From NCBI GenBank assembly GCA_900548905.1, contig URMK01000009.1:1-64000 (forward strand): a stretch of DNA of 64,000 nt. The letters are read 5' to 3'. Each line of letters opens with the position of its first letter. Within the stretch, counting starts at the first letter, position 1. The stretch comes from an uncultured Lachnospiraceae bacterium (GTDB lineage Bacteria; Bacillota; Clostridia; Lachnospirales; Lachnospiraceae). The notes under the pieces were generated by a model. The model did no database searches, was not told where the DNA came from, and was given only the letters and a program-made list of their open reading frames with translations. Of the stretch, positions 26,420 to 33,841 are shown one piece after another. The position numbers and the translations under genes are program-made.

Positions 26420-27864
26420 TTTTTTTTCTTCAGTATCTCAAGAACATAGTCCCATACCCTCTTCGTGGATGAAATGCTCAGACGTTCCTCCGGCGTATGG
26501 ATATCCTTCATATCAGGTCCGATGGATACACAATCCAGCCCCGGCAGCTTTCCGGCCAGGATTCCGCATTCCAGTCCGGCATGGATTGCTTCAATCCGCG
26601 GGGCCTTGCCGTACATCTCCCTGTATACCTCCACCATCTTATCACGCAGCGGAGAATCCTGCCTGAATTCCCAGGCCGGATAATCCCCGGATATATCCCA
26701 GCTTCCTCCCTGTGATTCCAGCAGAAGGCATACCTTATCCAGCAGCATTTCCTTTTCACTCATTACGGAACTGCGCACCGAATAATCCAGCTCCAGTTCC
26801 CCGTCCTTTGTCTTTAAAATACCCAGATTCAGGGAGGTCTGTACCAAACCTCTGATGTCAGCGCTCATGCTCTGTATTCCGTTAGGCATCATAAAGAGCA
26901 GCATTTCGGCTCTCTTCGTACTTTCTTCCGTGAAAACGTCCCATTCTCCTTCTTCCTTTTCCAGGATTTGGATACTTATCCCCGGATCCGTTACGGGAAA
27001 TTCCCTGCGGAGTATATCCTCCAGCTTCCCCACAGCCTCTTCCAATTCTGCGGCCCGGGCGTTTTCCGTAAAAAGCTCTGCCCGGGAAGAGGACGGGATA
27101 GCATTATCCGCGCTTCCTCCCTCCGCGGAGAGGAATCTTATATCCCCTGTTTTTCTGCAGAAATGAATCAGCCTCCCCAAAAGGCAGTTGGCATTTGCCC
27201 GTCCTTTATCGATCTCCGCTCCGGAATGGCCTCCCATAAGGCCGCTTATTTCTATCCGGAAACGGCATCCCTGTCTTTTCTCCCGCGCAACCGGCATCTT
27301 GCCGTGAACCCTGGCTCCGCCGGCACAGCTTGTCAGCAGCACGCCTTCTTCTTCGTTATCCAGGTTCAGCATCCGGCGTCCCCTGCACATGGAAAGGTCA
27401 ATACCATTGGCGCCCTCCATCCCGGTCTCTTCATCCACAGTTATCACCACTTCCAGACGGGGATGGGCTATGGTCGATGCATCCAGAAGCGCCAGTGCAT
27501 AGGCAACGGCGATTCCGTCGTCCCCGCCCAGACTGGTTCCTTCTGCAAAAAGATAATCCCCGTCCACATCCAGATCCAGGCCTTCCCGGGTCATATCCTT
27601 GGTACAATCCGCTTTTTTGACCGCTACCATATCCATATGCCCCTGCAGGATCACAGGTTCTTCTTCCTCATAACCGGCAGTGGCTTCCTTTATGATAACC
27701 ACATTTTTCAGTTCATCCTGGAAACAGGTGAGCTTTCTTTCCTTTGCAAAATCCACAAGATAATCACTGATTTGTTCCACATTTCCGGATCCATGAGGGA
27801 TTCCGCAGATTTCCCCGAAAAAGTGAAACACGTTTGCTGGCTCCAGCTGGCTGACTTTACTCAT
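26416..27864 (-). CDS. pepD: Aminoacyl-histidine dipeptidase (PepD, M20C)
   Basis: A 482-residue M20 zinc peptidase. Metal-site and catalytic stretches are VILQGHMDMV (His/Asp), GTSLGGDDGIAVAYALAL (Asp), VVITVDEETGMEGANGID (Glu-Glu), and IHAGLECGIL near the C-terminus. Such enzymes hydrolyse Xaa-His and other dipeptides in the cytoplasm. The start is ATG 27864, ten bases after AAGGAG; the open frame runs 53 codons further upstream without supporting sites. Confidence 0.94.
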   Translation of the reverse strand: MSKVSQLEPANVFHFFGEICGIPHGSGNVEQISDYLVDFAKERKLTCFQDELKNVVIIKEATAGYEEEEPVILQGHMDMVAVKKADCTKDMTREGLDLDVDGDYLFAEGTSLGGDDGIAVAYALALLDASTIAHPRLEVVITVDEETGMEGANGIDLSMCRGRRMLNLDNEEEGVLLTSCAGGARVHGKMPVAREKRQGCRFRIEISGLMGGHSGAEIDKGRANANCLLGRLIHFCRKTGDIRFLSAEGGSADNAIPSSSRAELFTENARAAELEEAVGKLEDILRREFPVTDPGISIQILEKEEGEWDVFTEESTKRAEMLLFMMPNGIQSMSADIRGLVQTSLNLGILKTKDGELELDYSVRSSVMSEKEMLLDKVCLLLESQGGSWDISGDYPAWEFRQDSPLRDKMVEVYREMYGKAPRIEAIHAGLECGILAGKLPGLDCVSIGPDMKDIHTPEERLSISSTKRVWDYVLEILKKKK

Positions 27865-27982
27865 ATCCTGTACTCTCCTTTTATTCGTTTGGCTAGACAT
27901 TTTATTCCCACGAGCAGCGAGCCGGGCAGCAATGCCGACATGGATTAAGGTGACTGCCTCGGGGTCTTTGATTGTAACCGAT

Positions 27983-28015
27983 AAAGCGGCCTGATAGAAT
28001 TCTATCAAACCGCTT
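27983..28015. repeat. Hairpin in pepD leader
   Basis: AAAGCGG and CCGCTT flank TGATAGAATTCTATCA, itself a palindrome. No T-tract; possible leader structure. Confidence 0.45.
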
Positions 28016-28022
28016 AATCCCA

Positions 28023-28080
28023 AGTACCGCCTTGCGTAAATTCCGATGCCCCGGCATCTGAGCTTACGTAATGCGGTACT
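28023..28080. repeat. Nested hairpin between tRNA-Asn and pepD
   Basis: AGTACCGC / GCGGTACT outer arms enclose a GATGCC-CC-GGCATC inner hairpin, immediately 3' of the tRNA on its strand. Could be a processing or termination structure or a small repeat element. Confidence 0.5.
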
Positions 28081-28085
28081 CTAAG

Positions 28086-28157
28086 CTCCCCGAGTAGGGC
28101 TCGAACCTACAACAACTCGGTTAACAGCCGAGTGCTCTACCATTGAGCTATCGAGGA
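28086..28157 (-). tRNA. tRNA-Asn (GTT)
   Basis: The minus strand folds as a cloverleaf: acceptor TCCTCGA with TCGGGGA (one G-U), D-arm GCTCAATGGTAGAGC, anticodon stem ACTCG/CGAGT with loop containing GTT, and T-arm with GTTCGAG. Discriminator G; CCA is not encoded. Confidence 0.95.
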
Positions 28158-28262
28158 ATATGAAATTGGTGGTTATTTCTACCACTAGATATGATTATAG
28201 TTTCCAGTATTCCCCTTGTCAATAGAAGATATTCACTTTTTCTCTCAGTTTCATGCCCTTTG

Positions 28263-29672
28263 TTACAAAACACCGTTTTCCGGCCCGTCGGTACCGCCTG
28301 CCGCCCGTATTCCGTCCTCCAGACTGTCCAGAGGAAACGGGGGCATCGCCAGCGGCTTCACCGCGATGGACATAAGAAGTGCCGGATTATCGTCGGCTGC
28401 GATCCGGTTGGAGCTTAAGGCTCCGCATAGCCGGCATCTGTGAATGACGGCCCATTCTCCGTTTTTACGTACCCATACACTCACAGGATCCATGATTCCC
28501 CTGCACAGGGATGCCCGGTCCCCGGGCTCGTTATCCACATGTACGCTGCAGAGGCATTTGGGGCAATGGTTCCTGTGCATGCTTCCCGCCCCTTCCGGCG
28601 TCACAGGATTCCCGCATACCCGGCATACAAAACTCTCCATACAAGGTTCCTGTCTGTAATCCGCCCGCGGGCGTCTGCTTTTAACAGGGGCGGCCTCTTC
28701 CCCCTCCCCCATTTTCTGATATGCGTCATACCGCTCCCTTTCTATGCGTTTTTCCCGCAAGGCCTCCAACACCCGGCAGCCCTCTTCATAGGTATGGGTA
28801 CAGTCCGCATACCGGCATTCTGCCGCCGCTTGCGCTATTTCGGGAAAAACGGTTTCCCGTTCCTCCTGTGTCACATGAGCAAGTGCAAAATCCCGGAATC
28901 CCGGTGTATCTGTCAGCAAGGTTCCTTCCGGCCCCGCCTGAAGATACGCGGTATGGGTTCCCGCCGCATACTCCGCCTTTTTACCGGTATCCGTCCCGCT
29001 CCCCAGGATTCCACGGATCAGCGTCGTCTTCCCGCAGCCTCTGTCCCCCGTCACCACCACACTCTTTCCTCTTACTGCCTGAAACAGCTCCGGCTGCGTT
29101 TCACGGGCGGATCCTGCGAATACAAAATCCGCCGTTTTCCGATAAAGCTCCATTTTTTTGAAAAGGAGCGCCCCGGCTCCTTCCTTCACAAGATCCCATT
29201 TGCTGACAAAAAGGCCGACGCCCATACCCGCACGCCTGGCGGCCAAAATTGCCATCTCCGGATAACCTGCCTGATGGAGGAGATATTCGGCGCTCACCAC
29301 GGCAAGCAGACAATCCGCGTTTACTGCGATCCGTATACCCTCTTCCCTTCCCATCTGCTTATTTCCCTGCCGTCCATTCCCCTGCCGGCGGTTTCCCCGG
29401 TAAAGCTCCGTCCTACGCGGCATAATCTCCGCCAGCTTATACTGCTGCACGCCTGCCGGCTCAAGGACTGCCAGATCTCCTACCGCAGCCTCTCTCCCGT
29501 TTTCTCCGAAGCCGGCCAGCAGGCATACTTCCTCCCGGCCCTCCGCCAGCACCAGCGCCTGCTTATTTCCAATCCGTACCACAATTCCCTGTTTTCCTGC
29601 GCCATCCACCCCTTTATTCACACGTTCCGGCCTTGTATTCCCGTGTTCCGTTTTCTTTTCTTTTTTCTTCAT
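28263..29672 (-). CDS. rsgA: RsgA-type GTPase fused to an RNHCP zinc-ribbon domain
   Basis: A 469-residue protein. Residues about 20-90 are the OB-fold domain, 110-280 the circularly permuted GTPase (G4 SKWDLV, then G1 GDRGCGKTTLI, then G3 LTDTPGFRDF), and 280-330 the zinc-binding tail domain CRYADCTHTYEEGCRV. RsgA assists late 30S subunit maturation. Unusually the protein continues with about 115 residues containing CRVCGNPV, HRNHCPKCLCSVHVD, HRCRLCGALSSNRIAADDNP and LLMSIAVKPL, which is the RNHCP domain normally found as a separate small protein. Start at ATG 29672 behind GAGAGG; an upstream in-frame extension has no site. Confidence 0.9.
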   Translation of the reverse strand: MKKKEKKTEHGNTRPERVNKGVDGAGKQGIVVRIGNKQALVLAEGREEVCLLAGFGENGREAAVGDLAVLEPAGVQQYKLAEIMPRRTELYRGNRRQGNGRQGNKQMGREEGIRIAVNADCLLAVVSAEYLLHQAGYPEMAILAARRAGMGVGLFVSKWDLVKEGAGALLFKKMELYRKTADFVFAGSARETQPELFQAVRGKSVVVTGDRGCGKTTLIRGILGSGTDTGKKAEYAAGTHTAYLQAGPEGTLLTDTPGFRDFALAHVTQEERETVFPEIAQAAAECRYADCTHTYEEGCRVLEALREKRIERERYDAYQKMGEGEEAAPVKSRRPRADYRQEPCMESFVCRVCGNPVTPEGAGSMHRNHCPKCLCSVHVDNEPGDRASLCRGIMDPVSVWVRKNGEWAVIHRCRLCGALSSNRIAADDNPALLMSIAVKPLAMPPFPLDSLEDGIRAAGGTDGPENGVL

Positions 29673-29905
29673 ACGTTGATCCTCTCTCTTGAAAAACCGC
29701 TGCTTTATAGGAATATTATAGATATCCCCAGGCACCGCCCGCAACCGGCTTCCTGTTTCAGAAAGGAAAAAGCGCCATCCTTTTTCCCGGAAAGTATTCC
29801 TCCCTGACCGTTTTTCAGGCTGTCTGCATCCCGCACAAGCCGGTAAGCAAAGCTATGCCGGCGGCATATACTGGATTATAATGACCGATAGCAAAGGAGA
29901 ATACC

Positions 29906-30820
29906 ATGAATTATTATATGCCGTCATATGACTGGTACCGGTTTTATTACCACCCGTACAGCTGTTATTATACCTGCCCGCCGTATCCCTCATACCCATG
30001 TCCTCCATATCCCCCGTACCCTTGTCCTCCGGCCCCGCCTGTCAGCTCCGCACCCGTTTTGTTCCCCGTCAGTGCGGGCGACACTACTGTTTCAGGGGAA
30101 GGCAGCCCCGGCTGTACCATTGTGGTTACGCTGCCAAACGGAACGCTGATCGCCGCTGCAGTCGATGCCAAAGGTTTATGGAGTGCCGCCGTACCCGCAG
30201 GGGTAATGCTGCTTGCAGGAGAAACCGTTTCCGCCGTTCCATACTGCCCGGATGCGCTGCCAGGCCCATCCGTATCAACAGTTATAGAAGCAGCCCCGGC
30301 ATGGACGGTAACGGGACTTGTTTCACCTGTCGTCTATGATGATTTTGGACATGGGGAAGCTTTTCTTGATCTGTTCCGCATTACCGTTGAACTTCGCACT
30401 TCACTCCATGTACCGGGCACGCTTAGAACTATTGTCGAACGAAACGGCACAGCAACCGGACGGTTTACCATAACCAATGTCCCTGCCGGAAACTATATCC
30501 TATATATTGACCGCCCGGGTTACCTGCCCCGGACGCTGGCGGTATCTGTCGCCGCAGACAGCCCCGATGTGATTGAGACAGCACCGCCTGACGGAGCGGT
30601 ATTCACGCTGACGGGCGGAGATGCAAACGGGGACGGAATCATTAACAGCACCGATACCGGTCTGATTACCAATGCACTGGACGCGGCATATCCCACCCCG
30701 CCATATGCTCCCAATCTGGATATCGTCACGGACGGATATGTAAATGCCCTTGACCTCTCCCGTACACTTTCCAATTTTAATAAACGTTCCTCGGATTACC
30801 CCGGTGCGGTCTGGGATTAA
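29906..30820 (+). CDS. Tyr/Pro/Cys-rich Ig-like protein with dockerin-type repeats
   Basis: A 304-residue protein. Residues 1-48 are an extraordinary Tyr/Pro/Cys-rich stretch (CPPYPSYPCPPYPPYPCPP); about 50-115 is a bacterial Ig-like domain (VSGEGSPGCTIVVTLPNGT); about 130-225 a carboxypeptidase-regulatory-like beta domain (TGRFTITNVPAGNYILYIDR); and about 230-300 two dockerin-like calcium loops (GDANGDGIINSTDTGLI and TDGYVNALDLSRTL). AAAGGAGA precedes the ATG. There is no classical signal peptide, so location is unclear; a spore-coat or cell-surface role is possible. Terminator structures follow. Confidence 0.82.
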   Translation: MNYYMPSYDWYRFYYHPYSCYYTCPPYPSYPCPPYPPYPCPPAPPVSSAPVLFPVSAGDTTVSGEGSPGCTIVVTLPNGTLIAAAVDAKGLWSAAVPAGVMLLAGETVSAVPYCPDALPGPSVSTVIEAAPAWTVTGLVSPVVYDDFGHGEAFLDLFRITVELRTSLHVPGTLRTIVERNGTATGRFTITNVPAGNYILYIDRPGYLPRTLAVSVAADSPDVIETAPPDGAVFTLTGGDANGDGIINSTDTGLITNALDAAYPTPPYAPNLDIVTDGYVNALDLSRTLSNFNKRSSDYPGAVWD

Positions 30821-30828
30821 GCAAAAAA

Positions 30829-30898
30829 AGTGCCCCGACACATCAGCTCTCCTGCCCCGCAATCGTTAGGGAGAGGAGAACTGATGTATCGGAAACAC
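30829..30898 (+). terminator. Long imperfect stem-loop after the dockerin protein
   Basis: CATCAGCTCTCCT pairs with AGGAGAACTGATG, extended outward by GTG...CCGA / TCGG...CAC. Followed by CTTTTC. Confidence 0.7.
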
Positions 30899-30908
30899 TT
30901 TTCTTATG

Positions 30909-30930
30909 CCGCCTTTTGGCGGGTTATTTT
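30909..30930 (+). terminator. Second hairpin terminator
   Basis: CCGCC-TTTT-GGCGG followed by GTTATTTTTT, between two convergent genes. Confidence 0.75.
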
Positions 30931-31209
30931 TTATGTGGAATTATCCCTGCATCGCGCAACGATTTTCTGTATGCTCTTGGGGGAAAGGTAATAATCCTGC
31001 GAAAGGCGGGAAACCGGCACTCCCTCCCGGTATCTGCGGTAGATTTCCCTGTTTCGCCCCTCCGTTTCCTTCTTCCTGTTGGTATTCTCCCCCCAGGCCT
31101 TCCGGTTTATTTCCTTACGGGGAATATACAGATACTCCCCGTCCACATAATCCTGTATCAGATTTATTATTGCTTCCGGCAGCACATCGGCCGCTTTCTT
31201 ATAGCTCAT
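30931..31209 (-). CDS. CD3324/Mor-like small HTH regulator
   Basis: A 92-residue protein (MSYKKAADVLPEAIINLIQD, then YLYIPRKEINRKAWGENTN, RYREGVPVSRLSQDYYLSPK, KSIQKIV) with a C-terminal helix-turn-helix, matching the small Mor-transcription-activator-like proteins common in clostridia. DNA target unknown. Start at ATG 31209, ten bases after AAGGAG. The long structured leader upstream (31244-31659) may control it. Confidence 0.8.
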   Translation of the reverse strand: MSYKKAADVLPEAIINLIQDYVDGEYLYIPRKEINRKAWGENTNRKKETEGRNREIYRRYREGVPVSRLSQDYYLSPKSIQKIVARCRDNST

Positions 31210-31243
31210 TATGCCCTCTCCTTTTTTCTTATCTTCAGGATTG

Positions 31244-31305
31244 AGCAAAGGCTATACCCGTATCATTTCTTTTCGCTCTGAAAATGTTACACGTCAGCCT
31301 TTGCT
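31244..31305 (-). repeat. 10-bp inverted repeat in leader of small regulator
   Basis: AGCAAAGGCT (31244-31253) and AGCCTTTGCT (31296-31305) could close a stem-loop directly upstream of the ribosome binding site of the gene at 31209. Confidence 0.5.
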
Positions 31306-31414
31306 ACGCATAACATACCACACCGGAAAAACTTCGTTTCTTCATGCTGATCTTACTCCTTTTCTTTGTTTTAACAAAGCACATTTTATATTTCCCATTT
31401 CGTTTCCTCGCAAC

Positions 31415-31659
31415 AAAAAAAGCAGAAAACCCTGTCATGTAGAGTTTTCTGCTAACGATAAGCGGCAATACAAAAAGAAGCCCGCCGTTTCTCCAAACGA
31501 CGCCCTGAATTCATCCATCCGCAAAATAAGTACAACAAAAAACCCTCATAACCCGAGAGTTCCTGATTTTATTGTCTCTCATTTTATCGAACAGACGACA
31601 TCCACACACCTCCTTCTGAAAATCTAACTAATTATAACAGATACCGGACCGCTCCGCAA
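31415..31659 (-). ncRNA. Putative short attenuated transcript with leader peptide
   Basis: On the minus strand TTGCGG (31659-31654), 17 bases, TATAAT (31636-31631) form a good promoter; an ideal AGGAGG is at 31614-31609; seven bases later a five-codon peptide (MSSVR, 31601-31584) is followed one base later by a 23-codon frame (31582-31511); then a strong terminator GCAGAAAAC.../GTTTTCTGC with TTTTTTTG (31452-31415). The unit resembles a leader-peptide attenuator or a small-protein gene. The downstream gene is the regulator at 31209. Confidence 0.5.
31422..31452 (-). terminator. Terminator of the short transcript
   Basis: GCAGAAAAC and GTTTTCTGC stem, then seven T residues on the minus strand. 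Confidence 0.88.
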
Positions 31660-31860
31660 TCCTTTTTCTTATTCGTATATTTTGCCTTTACATTTTGCCG
31701 TACCGCATTTTACCATACCACGTTATATCCCGGCACTCCGCCGCTGCCGCGCGCCTTTGTCCCTTCCCCTCCCCCGGCAAAGGCTTAACAAGATCTTAAC
31801 CCTAAAATCCCTGTTTTTACCTGTAAAAGTGTTATAATACAGTTATAGAGCATACAAACG

Positions 31861-31890
31861 GCAACCGCTCAGACTTGTCTGAACATTACT
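31861..31890. repeat. Dispersed palindrome, copy 2
   Basis: GCAACCGCTCAGAC-TT-GTCTGAACATTACT; central CAGACTTGTCTG dyad. It lies just upstream of the small membrane ORF at 31920. Confidence 0.45.
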
Positions 31891-31919
31891 GCAAACGTTA
31901 TAAAGAAAGGAGGGTCACT

Positions 31920-32030
31920 ATGACAGCAGGGATTCTCATAGGAGCCATTATAGCAATTGTTTGCGGAAAATTTCTTTTGACTTTTATTACGATTTACAAG
32001 AATTCCCTCTCAACCGGAAAAGACTCCTGA
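31920..32030 (+). CDS. 36-residue membrane micro-protein
   Basis: ATG at 31920 follows AAAGGAGGG and opens a 36-residue frame starting MTAGILIGAIIAIVCGK, mostly one hydrophobic helix with a short polar tail (NSLSTGKDS). A strong terminator follows. The combination of ribosome binding site, hydrophobic content and terminator supports a real gene; function unknown. Confidence 0.65.
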   Translation: MTAGILIGAIIAIVCGKFLLTFITIYKNSLSTGKDS

Positions 32031-32038
32031 ACGAAAAA

Positions 32039-32080
32039 AACGGGGCGGCCTGTAATGGCCGCCCTGTTACCGTTTTCTTC
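32039..32080 (+). terminator. Terminator of the micro-protein gene
   Basis: GGGCGGCC-TGTAAT-GGCCGCCC stem followed by CGTTTTCTTC. Confidence 0.85.
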
Positions 32081-32081
32081 T

Positions 32082-32201
32082 TCAGAATTCTTCTTCATCT
32101 TCGCTTGCCGCAACAGCCGAAACAACGGAAGAAACCGCTGCAACAACTACTGCAACAATAATAATCAATAACATACCGCCCATTAAAAGCAATACTTCCA
32201 T
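32082..32201 (-). CDS. 39-residue membrane micro-protein with acidic tail
   Basis: The minus-strand ATG at 32201 follows GGAGGATG and gives 39 residues: a long hydrophobic helix (MGGMLLIIIVAVVVAAV) and a tail ending ASEDEEEF. Convergent with the micro-protein at 31920. Function unknown. Confidence 0.6.
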   Translation of the reverse strand: MEVLLLMGGMLLIIIVAVVVAAVSSVVSAVAASEDEEEF

Positions 32202-32303
32202 CTATCGACATCCTCCATATCCATTCCTATGATACAGGCCTGCGGCGTTTCCTGAAAGCCTGTCCGCTTTTGTTATTATAGCACACAGCAGTCTTTCCTA
32301 CAA

Positions 32304-32332
32304 GCAAAAAGACTCCGGTTTTACCCGGAGCC
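32304..32332 (-). terminator. Terminator of infC-rpmI-rplT operon
   Basis: GGCTCCGGG-TAAAA-CCGGAGTC followed on the minus strand by TTTTTG, 35 bases past the rplT stop. Confidence 0.9.
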
Positions 32333-32366
32333 TCAATTACGGTTATGCGGAAATAAGTTTTCCGTC

Positions 32367-32723
32367 TTATGCAATTTTGGATTTTGCCGCTTCTGCAAGA
32401 GTTGTGAAACCTTCTGCATCATTAACAGCCATTTCCGCCAGCATCTTTCTGTTCATATCGATACCAGCCAGCTTCAGGCCATACATAAATTTGCTGTAGG
32501 ATAAACCATTCATTCTTGCTGCCGCATTGATACGTGCGATCCACAGCTGTCTGAACTGACGCTTTCTCTCTTTACGTCCTGCGTAAGAAGAGGTAAGGGC
32601 TCTCATAACAGACTGTTTTGCTACTCTGTACTGTTTGGACCTGGCTCCTCTGTAACCTTTCGCAAGTTTTAATACCTTGTTATGTTTTCTTCTGGCATTC
32701 ATGCCGCCTTTAATTCTTGCCAT
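32367..32723 (-). CDS. rplT: 50S ribosomal protein L20
   Basis: A 118-residue L20 (ARIKGGMNARRKHNKVLKLA), full length. L20 is an early 23S rRNA assembly protein and in Firmicutes also represses this operon through its leader. It is the third gene of infC-rpmI-rplT, the standard order. Confidence 0.99.
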   Translation of the reverse strand: MARIKGGMNARRKHNKVLKLAKGYRGARSKQYRVAKQSVMRALTSSYAGRKERKRQFRQLWIARINAAARMNGLSYSKFMYGLKLAGIDMNRKMLAEMAVNDAEGFTTLAEAAKSKIA

Positions 32724-32746
32724 CTCTTAATTTTCCTCCTTACGAC

Positions 32747-32944
32747 TTATAAATACGGTAAAATCTTCTTCATATTCTTAACATTGGTTGCATCCGTAAT
32801 AGCCGGCTGTCTGAGATTTCTTTTTCTCTTCGTGGATTTCTTCGTTAAGATATGGCTCTTGTAAGCTTTGGATCTTTTTAATTTACCGGTTCCGGTAACT
32901 TTAAAACGTTTTGCAGCTGATCTGCTTGTCTTCATTTTGGGCAT
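32747..32944 (-). CDS. rpmI: 50S ribosomal protein L35
   Basis: A 65-residue basic L35 (PKMKTSRSAAKRFKVTGTGK), between infC and rplT as usual, with AGGAGG upstream of the ATG. Confidence 0.98.
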   Translation of the reverse strand: MPKMKTSRSAAKRFKVTGTGKLKRSKAYKSHILTKKSTKRKRNLRQPAITDATNVKNMKKILPYL

Positions 32945-32996
32945 AACAAAATCCTCCTATACTCATTATCCTGAAAATCTATTTTAACTGTACGAA

Positions 32997-33503
32997 TTAA
33001 CGCTTTTCAGTTAAAAACATAGTCATGGTACGGCCTTCCACCTTAGGTGCCTTTTCAATTACCGCTATATCTGCCAGCATCTCGGCAAAATCATCCAGAA
33101 TATGTCTGCTCTTCTGCATATGGGCCATTTCACGTCCGCGGAAACGCAGGGTAACCTTTACCTTATTTCCCTTGGTAATAAACTTCTTTGCCGCTGTAAC
33201 CTTTGTGTTCATATCGTTGGTGTCGATATTCGGAGACATACGGATTTCTTTGATTTCAATCGTTCTCTGTTTTTTCTTTGCTTCTTTATCCTTGCGTGCA
33301 AGCTCATATTTGTACTTACCGTAATCAACAATTTTGCACACGGGCGGTTTTGCCGTAGGTGCAATCTTAACCAAATCAAGGCCCGCCTCTTCTGCTAACT
33401 TCATGGCCTCTTTGGCCGTCATGACGCCCATCTGAGAACCATCCTCTCCGATTAAACGTACCTCCCTGTCTCTGATCTGTTCGTTAATTAATAAATCGCT
33501 AAT
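32997..33503 (-). CDS. infC: Translation initiation factor IF-3, AUU start
   Basis: IF-3 of 168 residues when started at the ATT codon 33503-33501, eight bases after AGGAGG; the translation then opens ISDLLINEQIRDREVRLIGE, the standard IF-3 N-terminus. The next in-frame ATG (33431) would delete the first 24 residues, and a TAG closes the frame just upstream, so ATT is the only sensible start. AUU starts let IF-3 control its own synthesis. The N-terminal domain and the C-terminal domain (KVKVTLRFRGREMAHMQ) are both complete. Confidence 0.97.
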   Translation of the reverse strand: MSDLLINEQIRDREVRLIGEDGSQMGVMTAKEAMKLAEEAGLDLVKIAPTAKPPVCKIVDYGKYKYELARKDKEAKKKQRTIEIKEIRMSPNIDTNDMNTKVTAAKKFITKGNKVKVTLRFRGREMAHMQKSRHILDDFAEMLADIAVIEKAPKVEGRTMTMFLTEKR

Positions 33504-33594
33504 TGTTTTGCCCTCCTAAGAAACAAACGGATCCGCACTTTCCGTGCGTCCTCAATTAAAAGATAAATGACTTCTGCCGGCCGCTCACTGTGCG

Positions 33595-33785
33595 CCGGAC
33601 ATAAAAAAGTGGATAGTCAGACTATCCACCTAAATTCCCTAAATCCGGACGGTTCTCCGCCGGTTTACTGAACCTATGAACACCTATGAGCCCGATTGCT
33701 ATAGGGTGAGAGTGGATACTCTGCTTGCATGTAATGTACTTACGTACTTGAATACCTTAACACATCGGCAATTCGATGTCAATAT
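33595..33785 (-). promoter_or_regulatory. infC operon promoter and leader attenuator (L20-leader type)
   Basis: On the minus strand TTGACA (33782-33777), 17 bases, TAAGGT (33759-33754) is the promoter. The leader ends in a terminator GTGGATAGT-CTG-ACTATCCAC followed by TTTTTTA (33629-33602). An earlier leader segment AGTATCCACT (about 33718-33709) is complementary to the terminator's first arm, so an antiterminator is possible. In Firmicutes L20 binds this type of leader to promote termination. Confidence 0.7.
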
Positions 33786-33818
33786 ATTTCTATATTTATT
33801 TTACATTTCAGGCCGGCC

Positions 33819-33841
33819 GAACCGTTACGTCCGGACTGTTA
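33819..33841. repeat. Dispersed palindrome, copy 3
   Basis: GAACCGTTACGTCCGGACTG followed by TTA; contains the shared TAACAGTCC in reverse. At the end of the binding-protein gene 33839-34858. Confidence 0.45.

Noticed and set aside
28440..29807. 455-codon frame on the plus strand
   Set aside because: It is antisense to the RsgA-RNHCP gene, whose motifs are clear.
31211..31627. 138-codon plus-strand frame in the large gap
   Set aside because: No ribosome binding site or domain; the minus strand of the same region holds a promoter, leader peptide and terminator instead.
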